A DNA stretch of 64,000 nucleotides from a bacterium. Lineage in GTDB: Bacteria > Electryoneota > Electryoneia > Electryoneales > Electryoneaceae. Positions 27,245-36,456 of this stretch are shown one piece after another. Where the stretch lies: assembly GCA_020444265.1 (NCBI GenBank), contig JAHLLH010000001.1, forward strand, positions 434,001 to 498,000, read 5' to 3'. A program made the position numbers and the translations under genes. Below the pieces are notes generated by a model. It saw only the letters and a list, made by a program, of their open reading frames with translations, did not search any database and was not told the DNA's origin. Position 1 is the first letter of the stretch; the number at the start of each line of letters is the position of its first letter.

Positions 27245-27927
27245 ACCAGCCTCCAGGTGGTTTTGTATCCGACAAGAGCATCAATATAGGTTGATGAAAC
27301 AGGGAAGGGGCACGAGCAGAAGAAATGTAGAAAGAGTGTAGAACAGTGTGAAGGTCTCCACTTTAAAATCCAACTAGAAATGTAGTCGGCGTACCATCGG
27401 TATCACTTCCTCATCTGTCACAGAAAGTGTGATCGTTATTCACTTCCTATACCGTTGAATCAAAACGAGGATGAACTTCGCGAATGCGCAGAATACAAAA
27501 AGTGTCATCCCTCTTGTTGAATCCATTCAAGAGCAGTCGCTGTATCTGGGATGCAGCAAAAGCCTGTAATAAGCGGATGTCTCGAATGAGGATGCCATCT
27601 ACTGCGAAGTGACTTAACAGTGTGTTTCTTGTAGAAGACTCCAAGTTGATTCTAAGACATTGCCAAATAGCGAGAACCTAAATACTGACCATGTCAACCA
27701 ATACGCCTGTTTCTTTATAGGCAACATGATACCTGTAACACAATAATCTTATGATTGTCTTCTTTAACGAGTTCCCAGTCCAGGAATGGCCCCAAGTGAT
27801 TAAGCTCCAGAGTTGAAGACTTCTCTTGCTTCCATCGCATCGATGGATCGACTTCAAACATTCACACACCTATATTCGCGCATCCACCCTGATGCCAGTC
27901 AAAGCTACCCAAGGAGTCCCTTGTACC
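27245..27927. other. AT-richer divergent intergenic region, no gene seen
   Basis: About 680 bp lie between the divergent tricorn and Omp85-type genes. Open frames here are short and lack ribosome sites (27447-27644 minus, 27678-27869 minus). The base composition is clearly lower in GC than the genes on either side. No tRNA, riboswitch or repeat was recognised. Confidence 0.5.
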
Positions 27928-29271
27928 ATGCAGGACTATTCATCGATTACAAGGTTGATCAGGAAGTCATCCTGGTTGTGCCTCACGATGCTCCTGCTGT
28001 CGACAGGTTCATTCGCATCCGAAGCTGATACGGCAGACGTTATCTACCCGGAACGGATGAAGTCCCGTTCAACACTCGAAACAATCGCCTACATACCCGG
28101 TGCTATCGTCCATTATCCGATCCATCTCATATTTACAGGATTTGGGGGCACAGTTGGTTGGGTGGTGGACACCAAAGTCATTGAACGTGTCAACGATCTG
28201 CTAACGAGTGATGATGAATTAAGGGGCCTTCAGCCAACCTATTCAGCGAGAACGGGTGCAGGTGCCAATCTCTATCAAAAGGGTCTTCTGAGCGGTTTTG
28301 CAGCCCATAACAAGGATACTGCAACACTGACCGCGGCGTTCGGATTCCGTGGACGGCATTACTATCAGCTACTCTGGGAATCAATACCGCTGCCATTGCA
28401 CCGTACCGACGCGACCCTGACTGCACGTCAAAGGCTGTTTCCTGAAGAAGCCTTCTTCGGAGTTGGTCCGCATAGCCAGCTTGGGAACAAGACGATCCAC
28501 AGTCACCGGCGAACAAGAATTTCAGGTGATCTCGCACGTGACCTCACGAACATGGTGACTGTTAAAGTGGCTGCAGGAGCAGATTGGAACGAGATTGGCG
28601 ATGGTGCTGAGGCAAATGAGGTCGATGATGATGGTGAAATCGAAGAGCCTTCAACCAATCGTACCTACACTGAAGCGATGCTGCCTGGAGTTATTGATCC
28701 CGCGGCATTAGGATATGTTGGATTGGGGTTTGAAATAGACAGCCGAAACCGTCCCGGTGACCCAACACGCGGAGTGCATGGGCATTTGTCTAGCAAGCTG
28801 CACTCGGATCTCGAAGGAGGTCATTGGGGATTTGTTCGGTCTGAAATCGATGTGAGCTATTACAAACATTTGATCTACAAGCGAGTGTTTGTTTTCCGCG
28901 CAGCGGTCAGTTCAAATCGTACAAGTGCTTCAGGGCGCGCTATTCCTTTCTATGAGCTGGCAGAGCTGGGTGAAGACAACACCATCCGCGGTTTTGAGCG
29001 AAATCGTTTCCGTGGAAGAGACAAGGCGATTGGTTCGATCGAGTACAGGTTCCCTTTGAGAGACATCTGGGGGGAATCAGGGCTTGATTTCAGCCTCTTT
29101 GTTGATGCGGGACAAGTCAGCAGCAGAGGTTTCTTCAACGATGTCCGATGGAAGGACACGTTGATCGGCGTAGGCGGCGGGTTTCGCATCTGGAACCTCG
29201 ATGGCATGGTCGCGAAAGTTGAACTTGCCCGAAGCCGTGAAATGTGGCGTATTTACCTGGTCCTGAACTGA
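27928..29271 (+). CDS. Omp85/BamA-superfamily outer-membrane barrel (surface antigen D15-like, no POTRA seen)
   Basis: The ATG at 27928 has AAGGAG 11 bp upstream and gives 447 residues with a signal peptide (LCLTMLLLSTGSFASEA). The C-terminal half shows Omp85 barrel hallmarks. These are an IRGF motif in LGEDNTIRGFERNRFRGRD, a YRFPL strand, FSLFVDAGQV and GVGGGFRIWNLDGMVAKVEL. It ends in a hydrophobic strand (MWRIYLVLN). No POTRA domain is apparent in the roughly 100 residues after the signal peptide, so it resembles short patatin-linked or D15-only barrels. The kinase-like gene follows after 7 bp, so the two are co-transcribed. The role, whether protein/lipid export or surface display, is unknown. 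Confidence 0.85.
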   Translation: MQDYSSITRLIRKSSWLCLTMLLLSTGSFASEADTADVIYPERMKSRSTLETIAYIPGAIVHYPIHLIFTGFGGTVGWVVDTKVIERVNDLLTSDDELRGLQPTYSARTGAGANLYQKGLLSGFAAHNKDTATLTAAFGFRGRHYYQLLWESIPLPLHRTDATLTARQRLFPEEAFFGVGPHSQLGNKTIHSHRRTRISGDLARDLTNMVTVKVAAGADWNEIGDGAEANEVDDDGEIEEPSTNRTYTEAMLPGVIDPAALGYVGLGFEIDSRNRPGDPTRGVHGHLSSKLHSDLEGGHWGFVRSEIDVSYYKHLIYKRVFVFRAAVSSNRTSASGRAIPFYELAELGEDNTIRGFERNRFRGRDKAIGSIEYRFPLRDIWGESGLDFSLFVDAGQVSSRGFFNDVRWKDTLIGVGGGFRIWNLDGMVAKVELARSREMWRIYLVLN

Positions 29272-29278
29272 GATTCCG

Positions 29279-30964
29279 ATGCACAAACCACTTCTTCCAA
29301 CTATTGCATTATGCGTTTTGGGCTTGAGCATTGCTGTCGCAGCAGAACAGCCGGTACTCAATACCGCGACCATTCCGGACGACCGGAACTGCATCAGTCA
29401 GCCTCCGCCTTCGCGGAATAGTATCAACGATTTCGCCGATGCAATCGACAAGCAGTTTGCCCAGCCGATAGAATACGCATTTGACATTCCCCGTGGAATA
29501 CAGAAACTGACCGGTAACCGGAAGCAAGCCTTTAATACGGACGCTTTCGACCTGGTTCCTGCATCCTCATGGTATACACCACGGCATACTGCGAATCCAT
29601 TGAGCCTTGAAGAGTTACAGCTGGGTCCCAATCGGATTGATGGTCCGAATACCTCAGGGACATGGACCATTGTGCGGGCAAAAGCGGACGGAGTCACACC
29701 AGGTTTTGCCATCGAAGATCAGGACGGGAACAGATTTTTTATCAAATTTGATCCACCTGGTTACTCGGAGCTGGCCAGCGGTGCTGAAGTTGTTGCAACT
29801 AAGATTTTCTACGCCGCGGGCTACTTTACGCCTGAAAACTATGTCGTGACCTTCGATCCCGCTATCCTCACCATGGGGGAAGGGGTCAAGCTCATTGATG
29901 AAAAGGGACGCAAACGTTCGATGAACGACGCCGACCTCGAGGATATCCTGGAGCGGGTCGAGTACCTGCCAGATGGTCGTCTACGTGCACTCGCAAGCCG
30001 TTACATACCTGGCAAGCCTATCGGCCCCTTTCGCTTTGAGGGTACAATTGAAGAGGATCCAAATGATTTTATTCCTCACCAACATCGGCGTGAGCTGCGC
30101 GGACTCTATGTCCTTGGGTCCTGGCTGAATCACATTGACTCAAAAGCACAAAATTCACTGGATTCCTACGTTACAGACGAAAACAGCTGTTCGTATGTGC
30201 GTCACTACCTGATCGATTTCGGCACTTGCCTCGGAAGTGGAGGGCGTGGTCCGCATCCTGGATATCGCGGGCATGAAAATGAGATCGATCCAGGTTCCAT
30301 ATTTCGTAAAATTATAACATTAGGGATGTGGGTCGAGGAGTACGAAAAGCCTGATACTGTGCTTTATCCCTCGATTGGCCGGTACAGTAACCAGGGATTC
30401 CATCCTGACAGATTCCATTCCATCTTTCCGAATCCAGCATACGACAACATGACATTACGCGACGCGTATTGGGGTGCTCGACTCGTCGCATCGTTCTCTG
30501 ATCACGAGTTGGAAGCAATCGTACAAACCGGCCAATACAGCAATCCCGATGCCGAAGCATATCTCGTTCAGCAGTTGGTGAATCGACGGGACATCATCTG
30601 CAAGTACTGGTTTGAAAAAATGCCGCCGATGGATCATTTCACGTTGCATGAGGGCGAGGGTGGAAAGTATCGATTGACCTTCGATGATCTTGCCGTTACA
30701 CTTGGTCTTGAGGAATCCGTTGGGACAGACTACCTGGTCAGCATTGGGAACCAGACTGATGCAGGTCATATCCCAGATGGAGACATACTCGATTCAAATG
30801 AGTTCGATCTGCCTGAAGAATGGCTGGCAGCAGGTGGTGGGTGGGTGTCGTTGCGCATGCGTCGCCCAAACAAACGAAACTGGACGCAGGCTGTTCACCT
30901 CTTCGTTGAGGTCGACGATCGAGGCCGCGATGCTGCCTTGACAGGGCTTGTACGGGACGAGTAG
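29279..30964 (+). CDS. Exported protein with protein-kinase-like catalytic motifs
   Basis: The 561-residue product has an N-terminal hydrophobic signal (LPTIALCVLGLSIAVAAEQ), so it should leave the cytoplasm. Its middle carries an ordered set of kinase-fold signatures. K156 in RFFIKFDPPG is the candidate ATP-binding lysine, and E170 in ASGAEVVATKIF the candidate helix-C glutamate. A catalytic loop H285-I-D287-S-K289-A-Q-N292 (NHIDSKAQNS) and D313-F-G (LIDFGTCLG) follow. The loop matches HxDxKxxN of protein kinases exactly, and similar motifs occur in HipA/PI3K-like and Fam20-like kinases. I recall similar unannotated exported proteins in other phyla but know no characterised member. It sits 7 bp after an Omp85-type barrel gene. 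Function and substrate are unknown, and kinase activity is an inference. Confidence 0.8.
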   Translation: MHKPLLPTIALCVLGLSIAVAAEQPVLNTATIPDDRNCISQPPPSRNSINDFADAIDKQFAQPIEYAFDIPRGIQKLTGNRKQAFNTDAFDLVPASSWYTPRHTANPLSLEELQLGPNRIDGPNTSGTWTIVRAKADGVTPGFAIEDQDGNRFFIKFDPPGYSELASGAEVVATKIFYAAGYFTPENYVVTFDPAILTMGEGVKLIDEKGRKRSMNDADLEDILERVEYLPDGRLRALASRYIPGKPIGPFRFEGTIEEDPNDFIPHQHRRELRGLYVLGSWLNHIDSKAQNSLDSYVTDENSCSYVRHYLIDFGTCLGSGGRGPHPGYRGHENEIDPGSIFRKIITLGMWVEEYEKPDTVLYPSIGRYSNQGFHPDRFHSIFPNPAYDNMTLRDAYWGARLVASFSDHELEAIVQTGQYSNPDAEAYLVQQLVNRRDIICKYWFEKMPPMDHFTLHEGEGGKYRLTFDDLAVTLGLEESVGTDYLVSIGNQTDAGHIPDGDILDSNEFDLPEEWLAAGGGWVSLRMRRPNKRNWTQAVHLFVEVDDRGRDAALTGLVRDE

Positions 30965-30982
30965 GAAGGGGAAGGGAAGGCA

Positions 30983-32326
30983 ATGCCGAACCCATTCAAG
31001 GCTGTGATGAACATCAGACGTGACGAGCTGCCACTTTCGTTGCTCATGTTCGGGTACTTCTTCCTTGTGATTTCCAGTTTCTGGATCCTTAAGCCGCTCA
31101 AAACAGCTCTTTTCCTCCAGTATTACCAGGTATCGGGTGTTACACTTGGCGCGATCCATCTCGGTGCTGCTCAGGCCGAGTTGCTTGCCAAAGTCCTTAA
31201 TATGGGTGTGGCGTTCATCGCTGTTATCGTCTTTACCTGGTTGTCCAGACGGTTGTATCGTCAGAAACTGACGTTCGTTTTCACAGCTTTCTTCCTGGTC
31301 AGCTATCTCGTCTATTCATTTGTCCTTCAGAATCCCTCCGCACCGGGCGTTTGGACCTTCTACCTGTTTGGAGACCTGTTCAGTACCTTGATGGTGGCAA
31401 CCTTTTTCTCCTTCATGAATGACAGTGTTACGCCGGAAATGGCAAAGCGGATGTACGGTTTGGTCGGTCTGGGCGGAGTTGTCGGAGGTGTCTTCGGAAC
31501 CAGTGTATTGCGTGTCTGGATTGAGGATGTGTCAATTCAAGGTTGGATGTTTGTAAACATCGGTACGGGGCTGCTGATCCTCTTGATCGCATACGCAGCA
31601 GGCCGTATTGTAGACCGCGGCAAACTATCCAATGCTGTTCCTGATGAGAGAATCGCCGATACAAAAAGTAATGGCAGTACAAAGAATGCGGCGATCGAAG
31701 GCGCCAGTTTGGTTTTTCGCTCGCCCTACCTGCTTTCGATTGTTGCGATTGTCGGTCTCTATGAAATTGTCAGTACCATCCTCGACTTCCAGTTCAAGGC
31801 AACCATAGTCCACTATTTGTCCGGGGCGGACCTGGGTACTCATCTGTCGACCGTCTATACGATAACAAACTGGATATCGATGTTTGTCCAGTTCTTCTTG
31901 ACCAGTTTCATTATGACTCGGTTTGGACTGACCGCTGCTCTGGCAGTGCTGCCGGTCGCTGTGTTGCTTGCCTCTGCAGGGTTTGCCGCGTTCCCCGTCC
32001 TTTTAATGGGAAGCTTCCTGAATACAGCGGATAACGGTTTCAGCTACTCGATCAATCAATCGGCGAAAGAAACCTTGTATGTTCCCACCTCGAGGGAGGA
32101 AAAATACAAAGCAAAAGCCTTTATCGACATGTTTGTGCAACGGTTTGCGAAAGCGATTGCAGTGGGTATTTCTTTATTGATTACCATGTTGTTCAATGAC
32201 TTCAGCAGTCTTCGGTATCTTTCGCTTGTCACTGTTGTGATAATCGTTATCTGGTTTGTCGCGGTGCGTTATGCAGGTCGTCGATTCAGTGATCTGTCCA
32301 ACAGCACCGGCGGGAATGGGAAGTAA
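30983..32326 (+). CDS. NTT-like (ATP/ADP carrier family) transporter of unknown substrate
   Basis: The 447-residue integral membrane protein has about 12 predicted helices. It starts behind GAAGGGAAGG, 18 bp after the kinase-like gene. The opening MFGYFFLVISSFWILKPLKT resembles the first helix of the TLC/NTT family, known as ATP/ADP translocases in Rickettsia and Chlamydia. Further matches are FFSFMNDSVTPEMAKRMYGL followed by VGLGGVVGGVFG, and KETLYVPTSREEKYKAKAFI-DMFVQRFAKA. In free-living bacteria these homologues do not import ATP as far as is known, so the substrate stays open. The next gene encodes a second member of the family. Confidence 0.88.
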   Translation: MPNPFKAVMNIRRDELPLSLLMFGYFFLVISSFWILKPLKTALFLQYYQVSGVTLGAIHLGAAQAELLAKVLNMGVAFIAVIVFTWLSRRLYRQKLTFVFTAFFLVSYLVYSFVLQNPSAPGVWTFYLFGDLFSTLMVATFFSFMNDSVTPEMAKRMYGLVGLGGVVGGVFGTSVLRVWIEDVSIQGWMFVNIGTGLLILLIAYAAGRIVDRGKLSNAVPDERIADTKSNGSTKNAAIEGASLVFRSPYLLSIVAIVGLYEIVSTILDFQFKATIVHYLSGADLGTHLSTVYTITNWISMFVQFFLTSFIMTRFGLTAALAVLPVAVLLASAGFAAFPVLLMGSFLNTADNGFSYSINQSAKETLYVPTSREEKYKAKAFIDMFVQRFAKAIAVGISLLITMLFNDFSSLRYLSLVTVVIIVIWFVAVRYAGRRFSDLSNSTGGNGK

Positions 32327-32533
32327 GCTTACGTTTGTAGAGTGCGTCAATCCTAGCTATTTCTGCTTGTCTCCATATCCATATACCAGCAATACATTAG
32401 TACTCATCGCCATACTCGCCTGAAAGACTGGTTTCGTCTCCGTTCCGAATCAAGTGCACACTCTTCTTTTCTCTTGCCTGCCTCCGTATACTCCATCGTT
32501 CCATTGACGTAAACCTGAAACGTGCAGGGCGGC

Positions 32534-35338
32534 ATGACCTTCATGAGGAAGAACTGGTTTGGCATCCATGCGGGTGAGGGCCCTCGTGCATGGCGCATGT
32601 TCTTTGTCATTTTCCTTCTGATTGCATCCCTTGCAATTATCAAACCTGTTCGAAACTCCCTGTTTTTGAACGAGTACGGTGCCCAGCAACTGCCGTATGC
32701 CTTTCTCCTTGTTGCACTTGCATCAACCATTGTGGCAGTTTTCTACACACGACTTACCAAACGATTTACCCTACTCAACCTGATCCGTGCCACTCTCGCC
32801 ATCTCGGTGTTGAGTGTCATCGGTTTCTGGGCTCTTTTGGTTACCGGCACTGGCGAGACATGGCTGACCTATGCCCTGTACATCTGGGTCGCCATCTTCG
32901 GGCTGATAACCACGACTCAGTTCTGGCTGTTAGCCAACTATGTGTTTTTCCCAAGGCAGGCCAAGCGTCTCTTCAGTTTCCTGGGTGCTGGTGCGATCAG
33001 TGGGGGTATAATCGGTGGATACTTGACCCGCTTGCTGGTTGAACAGGTGGGTACCAAGCACATGTTGCTGATCTGTGTACTCTTTCTGCTGATTGCGATC
33101 TACTTGGTCACTGAGATCTGGCGACGCTCGGAACGTGAAATCGAAGAACGTTTCAAGGCACGTAACAGACAAGAACGTAAAGAGTTACGACAAACAATCT
33201 CGCCATGGAAACGCATCCAGCAAAGCAAGCACCTTACGCTTACAGCCTCACTTATCGGCGTAGGGGTCATTGTTGCCAACCTGGTAGACTTCCAATTCAG
33301 TGCCATTTCCTCTGAAGCCATTCGTGATGAAGACGAGCTGACTGCTTTCTTCGGCTTCTGGCTATCCAATCTCAGCCTGCTCTCCCTCGCGGTACAGCTA
33401 TTCGGAACGAGTCGTATCATCAAGAGGTTTGGTGTTGGGGCTTCGCTTTACCTGCTGCCGACAGGAATCATGATTGGATCTATCGTCCTTATTACCGCTC
33501 CCGTGCTGTGGGCGGCAATTCTGGTAAAGGTGAGTGATGGCAGTTTTAAACAATCGGTCAACAAGGCGGGATTGGAGCTCCTGATCCTGCCAATTCCCGC
33601 ATCCATAAAGAACCAGGTGAAAGCAATCATCGATGTATTTGTTGATCACCTGGCGACAGGGATAAGTGGACTCCTCTTAATTCTAATGACCCAGTTTTTT
33701 CCGTTTGGCTCCCGTGGAATCAGCCTGCTGATTGTCGGAATTATCCTGATCTGGTACCAGCTTATCAGGTCTGTCAAGAAAGAGTATGTCCGTTCATTCC
33801 GGCTTGCCATCGAGAAACGTACCATTGATCTGGATTCGGACAGTATCGATGTGAACGATGCTGCGGTGCACGAAAGCCTGATGAAGTCGCTTCTGGATAA
33901 AAGCCCACGCAAAGTTCTGTATGTCCTGGACCTTGTGACTGATGCTGGGATAAATGTCGATGATTTACCATTAAGCGACTTGCTGGCCAACTCGAGTCAG
34001 GCCATTCGCGCCACAGCCATGCGTCTTGCAGTCGATAGCAGCGAGGATTATTCTGCAAAAGCACGCCTTCTGCTTGAGCAGTCGACGGGTGAGCTGCGTA
34101 TTGCCTGCCTTGTCTATTTGGTCTCACGTGATACTGACGGGATAGAGCTATTAAAGGAGTGGGTGAGAGAGGGTGATACGGAACAACGGATAGATGCTAT
34201 TCATGCGACAGGCGTTCTGCTCCGTGATACTCCTGGCTTCCGTATGCAAATTGAACCGGTATCCTACTTTAGCGGATTGCTGGATTCATCTCGTCTGAAA
34301 GGAATGCCAGACAGCGATGCTGCGGCCATTCGCAAGGCGACCGCACAAGCAATTGGCGATGCAGGTCTTCCATCGCTGCACACTTACCTGCACACTCTTT
34401 TGCACGATCAGGATACCGATGTACTCATCGAAGCCGTGCGTGCTGCTGGTTGTTCCAAAGTAGTGGATTTTGCACCAGCTTTAATCAATCATCTCGACAC
34501 GAAGTTGGTACGGCGTGCGGCACGTGATGCCCTGGAGCAAATGGGGGCGCAGGTAGTACCCTATCTCGCTGAACGGATAGAGAATCGGCATGAATCCAGC
34601 AACGTTCGTCATGGCATTGCGAGGGTCTTTGGGTATATCGGTTCACAGGCGGCCGTAGATACGCTTATGCGGCTGGTAAAGACCGAACGGGAACTAGCAG
34701 TCCGCGACAGGATGATCCGCTCCCTGAACCGTTTGAAACAGCACTATCCGCGCCTGCAGTTCGGTCACGCTGCTGTTGAAGCGACACTCTATAAGCAATT
34801 GGACGACTACCACACGATTTACAAGGCGCTAAATGCGACTCGTGCCCAACATCTTGGGAGCAATCGTTCGTCCCTCAACCAAGCGCGTGCTCTGCTGGCT
34901 CGCGCACTGGAAGAACGACTTGATGCGGACCTGGAACGCATTTTCAGGCTGCTCGGGCTGCGCTATTCTGGACGACAAATGCTCGATGCCTACCAAGGCG
35001 TAACCAGCTTGCGAACGGAACTTCGTGACAGTGCGCTGGAATTTCTCGACAACCTCCTGGACAATCGATTGAAAAAAGCATTGATGCCAATTCTTGAAGA
35101 GATGACTCCTGCTGATGATGGAGAACGCAGGCGTCAGGAAATTGTCGAACGGGACTATCTCTATCAACTGGCGTCTGGCGGAGATACATGGTTGGCTGCA
35201 TGTGCACTTTTTGTGGTAGTCCAACTTGGGGATGCAGAACTCGCACGTGCTTGTTCATCTCTTGCTTCTCATCCAGATCCAGTAGTGGCAGAAACAGCAC
35301 AACTCTTGAATCAGCCCCCCAACGGGGAGGAGAACTGA
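32534..35338 (+). CDS. NTT-like transporter fused to a long HEAT-repeat domain
   Basis: I use the ATG at 32534; GTG at 32522 and ATG at 32543 are alternatives and none has a strong ribosome site. The roughly 934-residue protein starts with a 12-helix NTT-like transporter (about 1-420). Landmarks are MFFVIFLLIASLAIIKPVRN, NYVFFPRQAKRLFSFLGAGA and GLELLILPIPASIKNQVKAI. A cytoplasmic C-terminal half of alpha-helical HEAT/ARM-like repeats follows (about 430-930: AAAIRKATAQAIGDAGLPSL, DTDVLIEAVRAAGCSKV, HGIARVFGYIGSQAAVDTL). Such fusions are known only as uncharacterised proteins in free-living bacteria. The neighbour 3 bp downstream encodes a cNMP-binding fold, a domain sometimes fused to the same architecture. 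A regulated membrane complex is a reasonable inference. Confidence 0.88.
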   Translation: MTFMRKNWFGIHAGEGPRAWRMFFVIFLLIASLAIIKPVRNSLFLNEYGAQQLPYAFLLVALASTIVAVFYTRLTKRFTLLNLIRATLAISVLSVIGFWALLVTGTGETWLTYALYIWVAIFGLITTTQFWLLANYVFFPRQAKRLFSFLGAGAISGGIIGGYLTRLLVEQVGTKHMLLICVLFLLIAIYLVTEIWRRSEREIEERFKARNRQERKELRQTISPWKRIQQSKHLTLTASLIGVGVIVANLVDFQFSAISSEAIRDEDELTAFFGFWLSNLSLLSLAVQLFGTSRIIKRFGVGASLYLLPTGIMIGSIVLITAPVLWAAILVKVSDGSFKQSVNKAGLELLILPIPASIKNQVKAIIDVFVDHLATGISGLLLILMTQFFPFGSRGISLLIVGIILIWYQLIRSVKKEYVRSFRLAIEKRTIDLDSDSIDVNDAAVHESLMKSLLDKSPRKVLYVLDLVTDAGINVDDLPLSDLLANSSQAIRATAMRLAVDSSEDYSAKARLLLEQSTGELRIACLVYLVSRDTDGIELLKEWVREGDTEQRIDAIHATGVLLRDTPGFRMQIEPVSYFSGLLDSSRLKGMPDSDAAAIRKATAQAIGDAGLPSLHTYLHTLLHDQDTDVLIEAVRAAGCSKVVDFAPALINHLDTKLVRRAARDALEQMGAQVVPYLAERIENRHESSNVRHGIARVFGYIGSQAAVDTLMRLVKTERELAVRDRMIRSLNRLKQHYPRLQFGHAAVEATLYKQLDDYHTIYKALNATRAQHLGSNRSSLNQARALLARALEERLDADLERIFRLLGLRYSGRQMLDAYQGVTSLRTELRDSALEFLDNLLDNRLKKALMPILEEMTPADDGERRRQEIVERDYLYQLASGGDTWLAACALFVVVQLGDAELARACSSLASHPDPVVAETAQLLNQPPNGEEN

Positions 35339-35341
35339 CCC

Positions 35342-35770
35342 ATGTTGTCAACCGTTGAACGAGTCATCTTTCTCCAGGGGATCGACATCTTCAGCAAAGT
35401 GTCGAGCGAAGATCTCGTCCATATCGCGGCGATTACAGAACTTCATGAGGCGGAGACGGGCCATCAGCTTTACAGGGAAGGCGATTTGGCAGACTGCATG
35501 TATGTAGTCATTGATGGGGCGATTCGAGTCGAGCGAGGCGGGGAAGAGGTCATGGTCGCTAAAAATGGCGATGCCGTAGGTGCATGGGCGCTGTTCGATG
35601 ATGAACGACGAGTTGTATCAGCTACAGCTATGGAAGAATCAGAACTCCTCAGGATTGATAAAGAAGATTTTATCGACCTGCTTTCAGATCATGTTCAAAT
35701 CACCCAGGGAATTATGAAGACGATTGTGAAGCGACTTCGCAGCTTGATGGACGCGATCCAGCGCCCCTGA
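35342..35770 (+). CDS. Single-domain cyclic-nucleotide-binding-fold protein with a changed phosphate cassette
   Basis: The 142-residue product begins 3 bp after the HEAT-transporter stop, implying translational coupling. It is one CAP-like beta-roll: LQGIDIFSKVSSEDLVHIA, GHQLYREGDLADCMYVVIDG and GDAVGAWALFDDERRVVSAT, ending in a helix (GIMKTIVKRLRSLM). There is no DNA-binding HTH, so it is not a Crp-type regulator. In the phosphate-binding cassette the usual Gly-Glu is Gly-Ala, while an arginine is kept. It may therefore bind another ligand, or none. Its position points to control of, or assembly with, the transporter. Confidence 0.88.
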   Translation: MLSTVERVIFLQGIDIFSKVSSEDLVHIAAITELHEAETGHQLYREGDLADCMYVVIDGAIRVERGGEEVMVAKNGDAVGAWALFDDERRVVSATAMEESELLRIDKEDFIDLLSDHVQITQGIMKTIVKRLRSLMDAIQRP

Positions 35771-35919
35771 CCCCATTTCCATGCCCAACACAGCAGTCGC
35801 CTCCCGGAGGCGGAACGTACAAGCTCTCCTTCGGATAATCAGGCCAAGTGCCTACATTTTCAGCCATATTGATTCGAGGAGTAGGAGCCTTACCCTCTGA
35901 ACCAGACGGTGCGAAGAAG

Positions 35920-36402
35920 ATGGCAGAAAACGGAAAAATACCCACAGTCGTTCTTGTTGACGATGAAGCGATGGTGGTGGATAGCCTGAATTCCTTCTTG
36001 ACGCTCGAGACGGAATATGAGGTCGTATCCTTCACCTCGGCCAAAGAAGCTCTCGATTATGTAAGAGAGAACGAGGTCGATATCGTCGTCTCGGATTACT
36101 TGATGCCGGAAATGGATGGGATCACGTTCCTCGCAAAGGTTCGTGACCTTAAACCCGAAGTACCGCGGATTATCTTGACCGGGTATGCGGACAAAGAAAA
36201 CGCGATCAAGGCGATTAACGAGGTGGGTCTCTTCCAGTACGTTGAAAAGCCATGGAATAACGATGACCTTCTGATTATCCTGCGAAACGGAATTGAAAAG
36301 CTTCAGTTAATCAAGCGCTTGCAGGATAAAATCGGCGAAATAAATGATGCCTACGCTGAGCTTCAGGGACTTCACAGGGAGATTGTGAAGACCTTTGTCT
36401 AG
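35920..36402 (+). CDS. Response-regulator receiver protein with a short helical tail
   Basis: The ATG at 35920 (GAAG only as ribosome site) gives 160 residues; an upstream GTG at 35848 is in frame but adds sequence unlike a receiver. The CheY-like domain has acidic pocket D14/D15 (VVLVDDEAMVV), phospho-acceptor D59 (VSDYLMPEMDG), ILTGYA with the switch Thr, and K110 (YVEKPW). A helical tail follows (LQLIKRLQDKIGEINDAYAE, then LQGLHREIVKTFV). It resembles the linker that precedes HD-GYP or GGDEF domains in RpfG-type regulators, but the stop falls right there. No kinase gene is adjacent. It may be a stand-alone receiver or the remnant of a longer regulator. Confidence 0.88.
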   Translation: MAENGKIPTVVLVDDEAMVVDSLNSFLTLETEYEVVSFTSAKEALDYVRENEVDIVVSDYLMPEMDGITFLAKVRDLKPEVPRIILTGYADKENAIKAINEVGLFQYVEKPWNNDDLLIILRNGIEKLQLIKRLQDKIGEINDAYAELQGLHREIVKTFV

Positions 36403-36430
36403 TAGTGCTTCATTCCGTACGGAATAATCC

Positions 36431-36456
36431 AGCCCCGCCCTCAGGCGGGGCTTTTA
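36431..36456 (+). terminator. Intrinsic terminator after the receiver gene
   Basis: AGCCCCGCC and GGCGGGGCT pair around TCA or a similar short loop, followed by TTTAATTT. Confidence 0.93.

Noticed and set aside
35800-35816. Short GC hairpin after the cNMP-fold gene as a terminator
   Set aside because: The stem (GCCTCC/GGAGGC) is short and no T-run follows.
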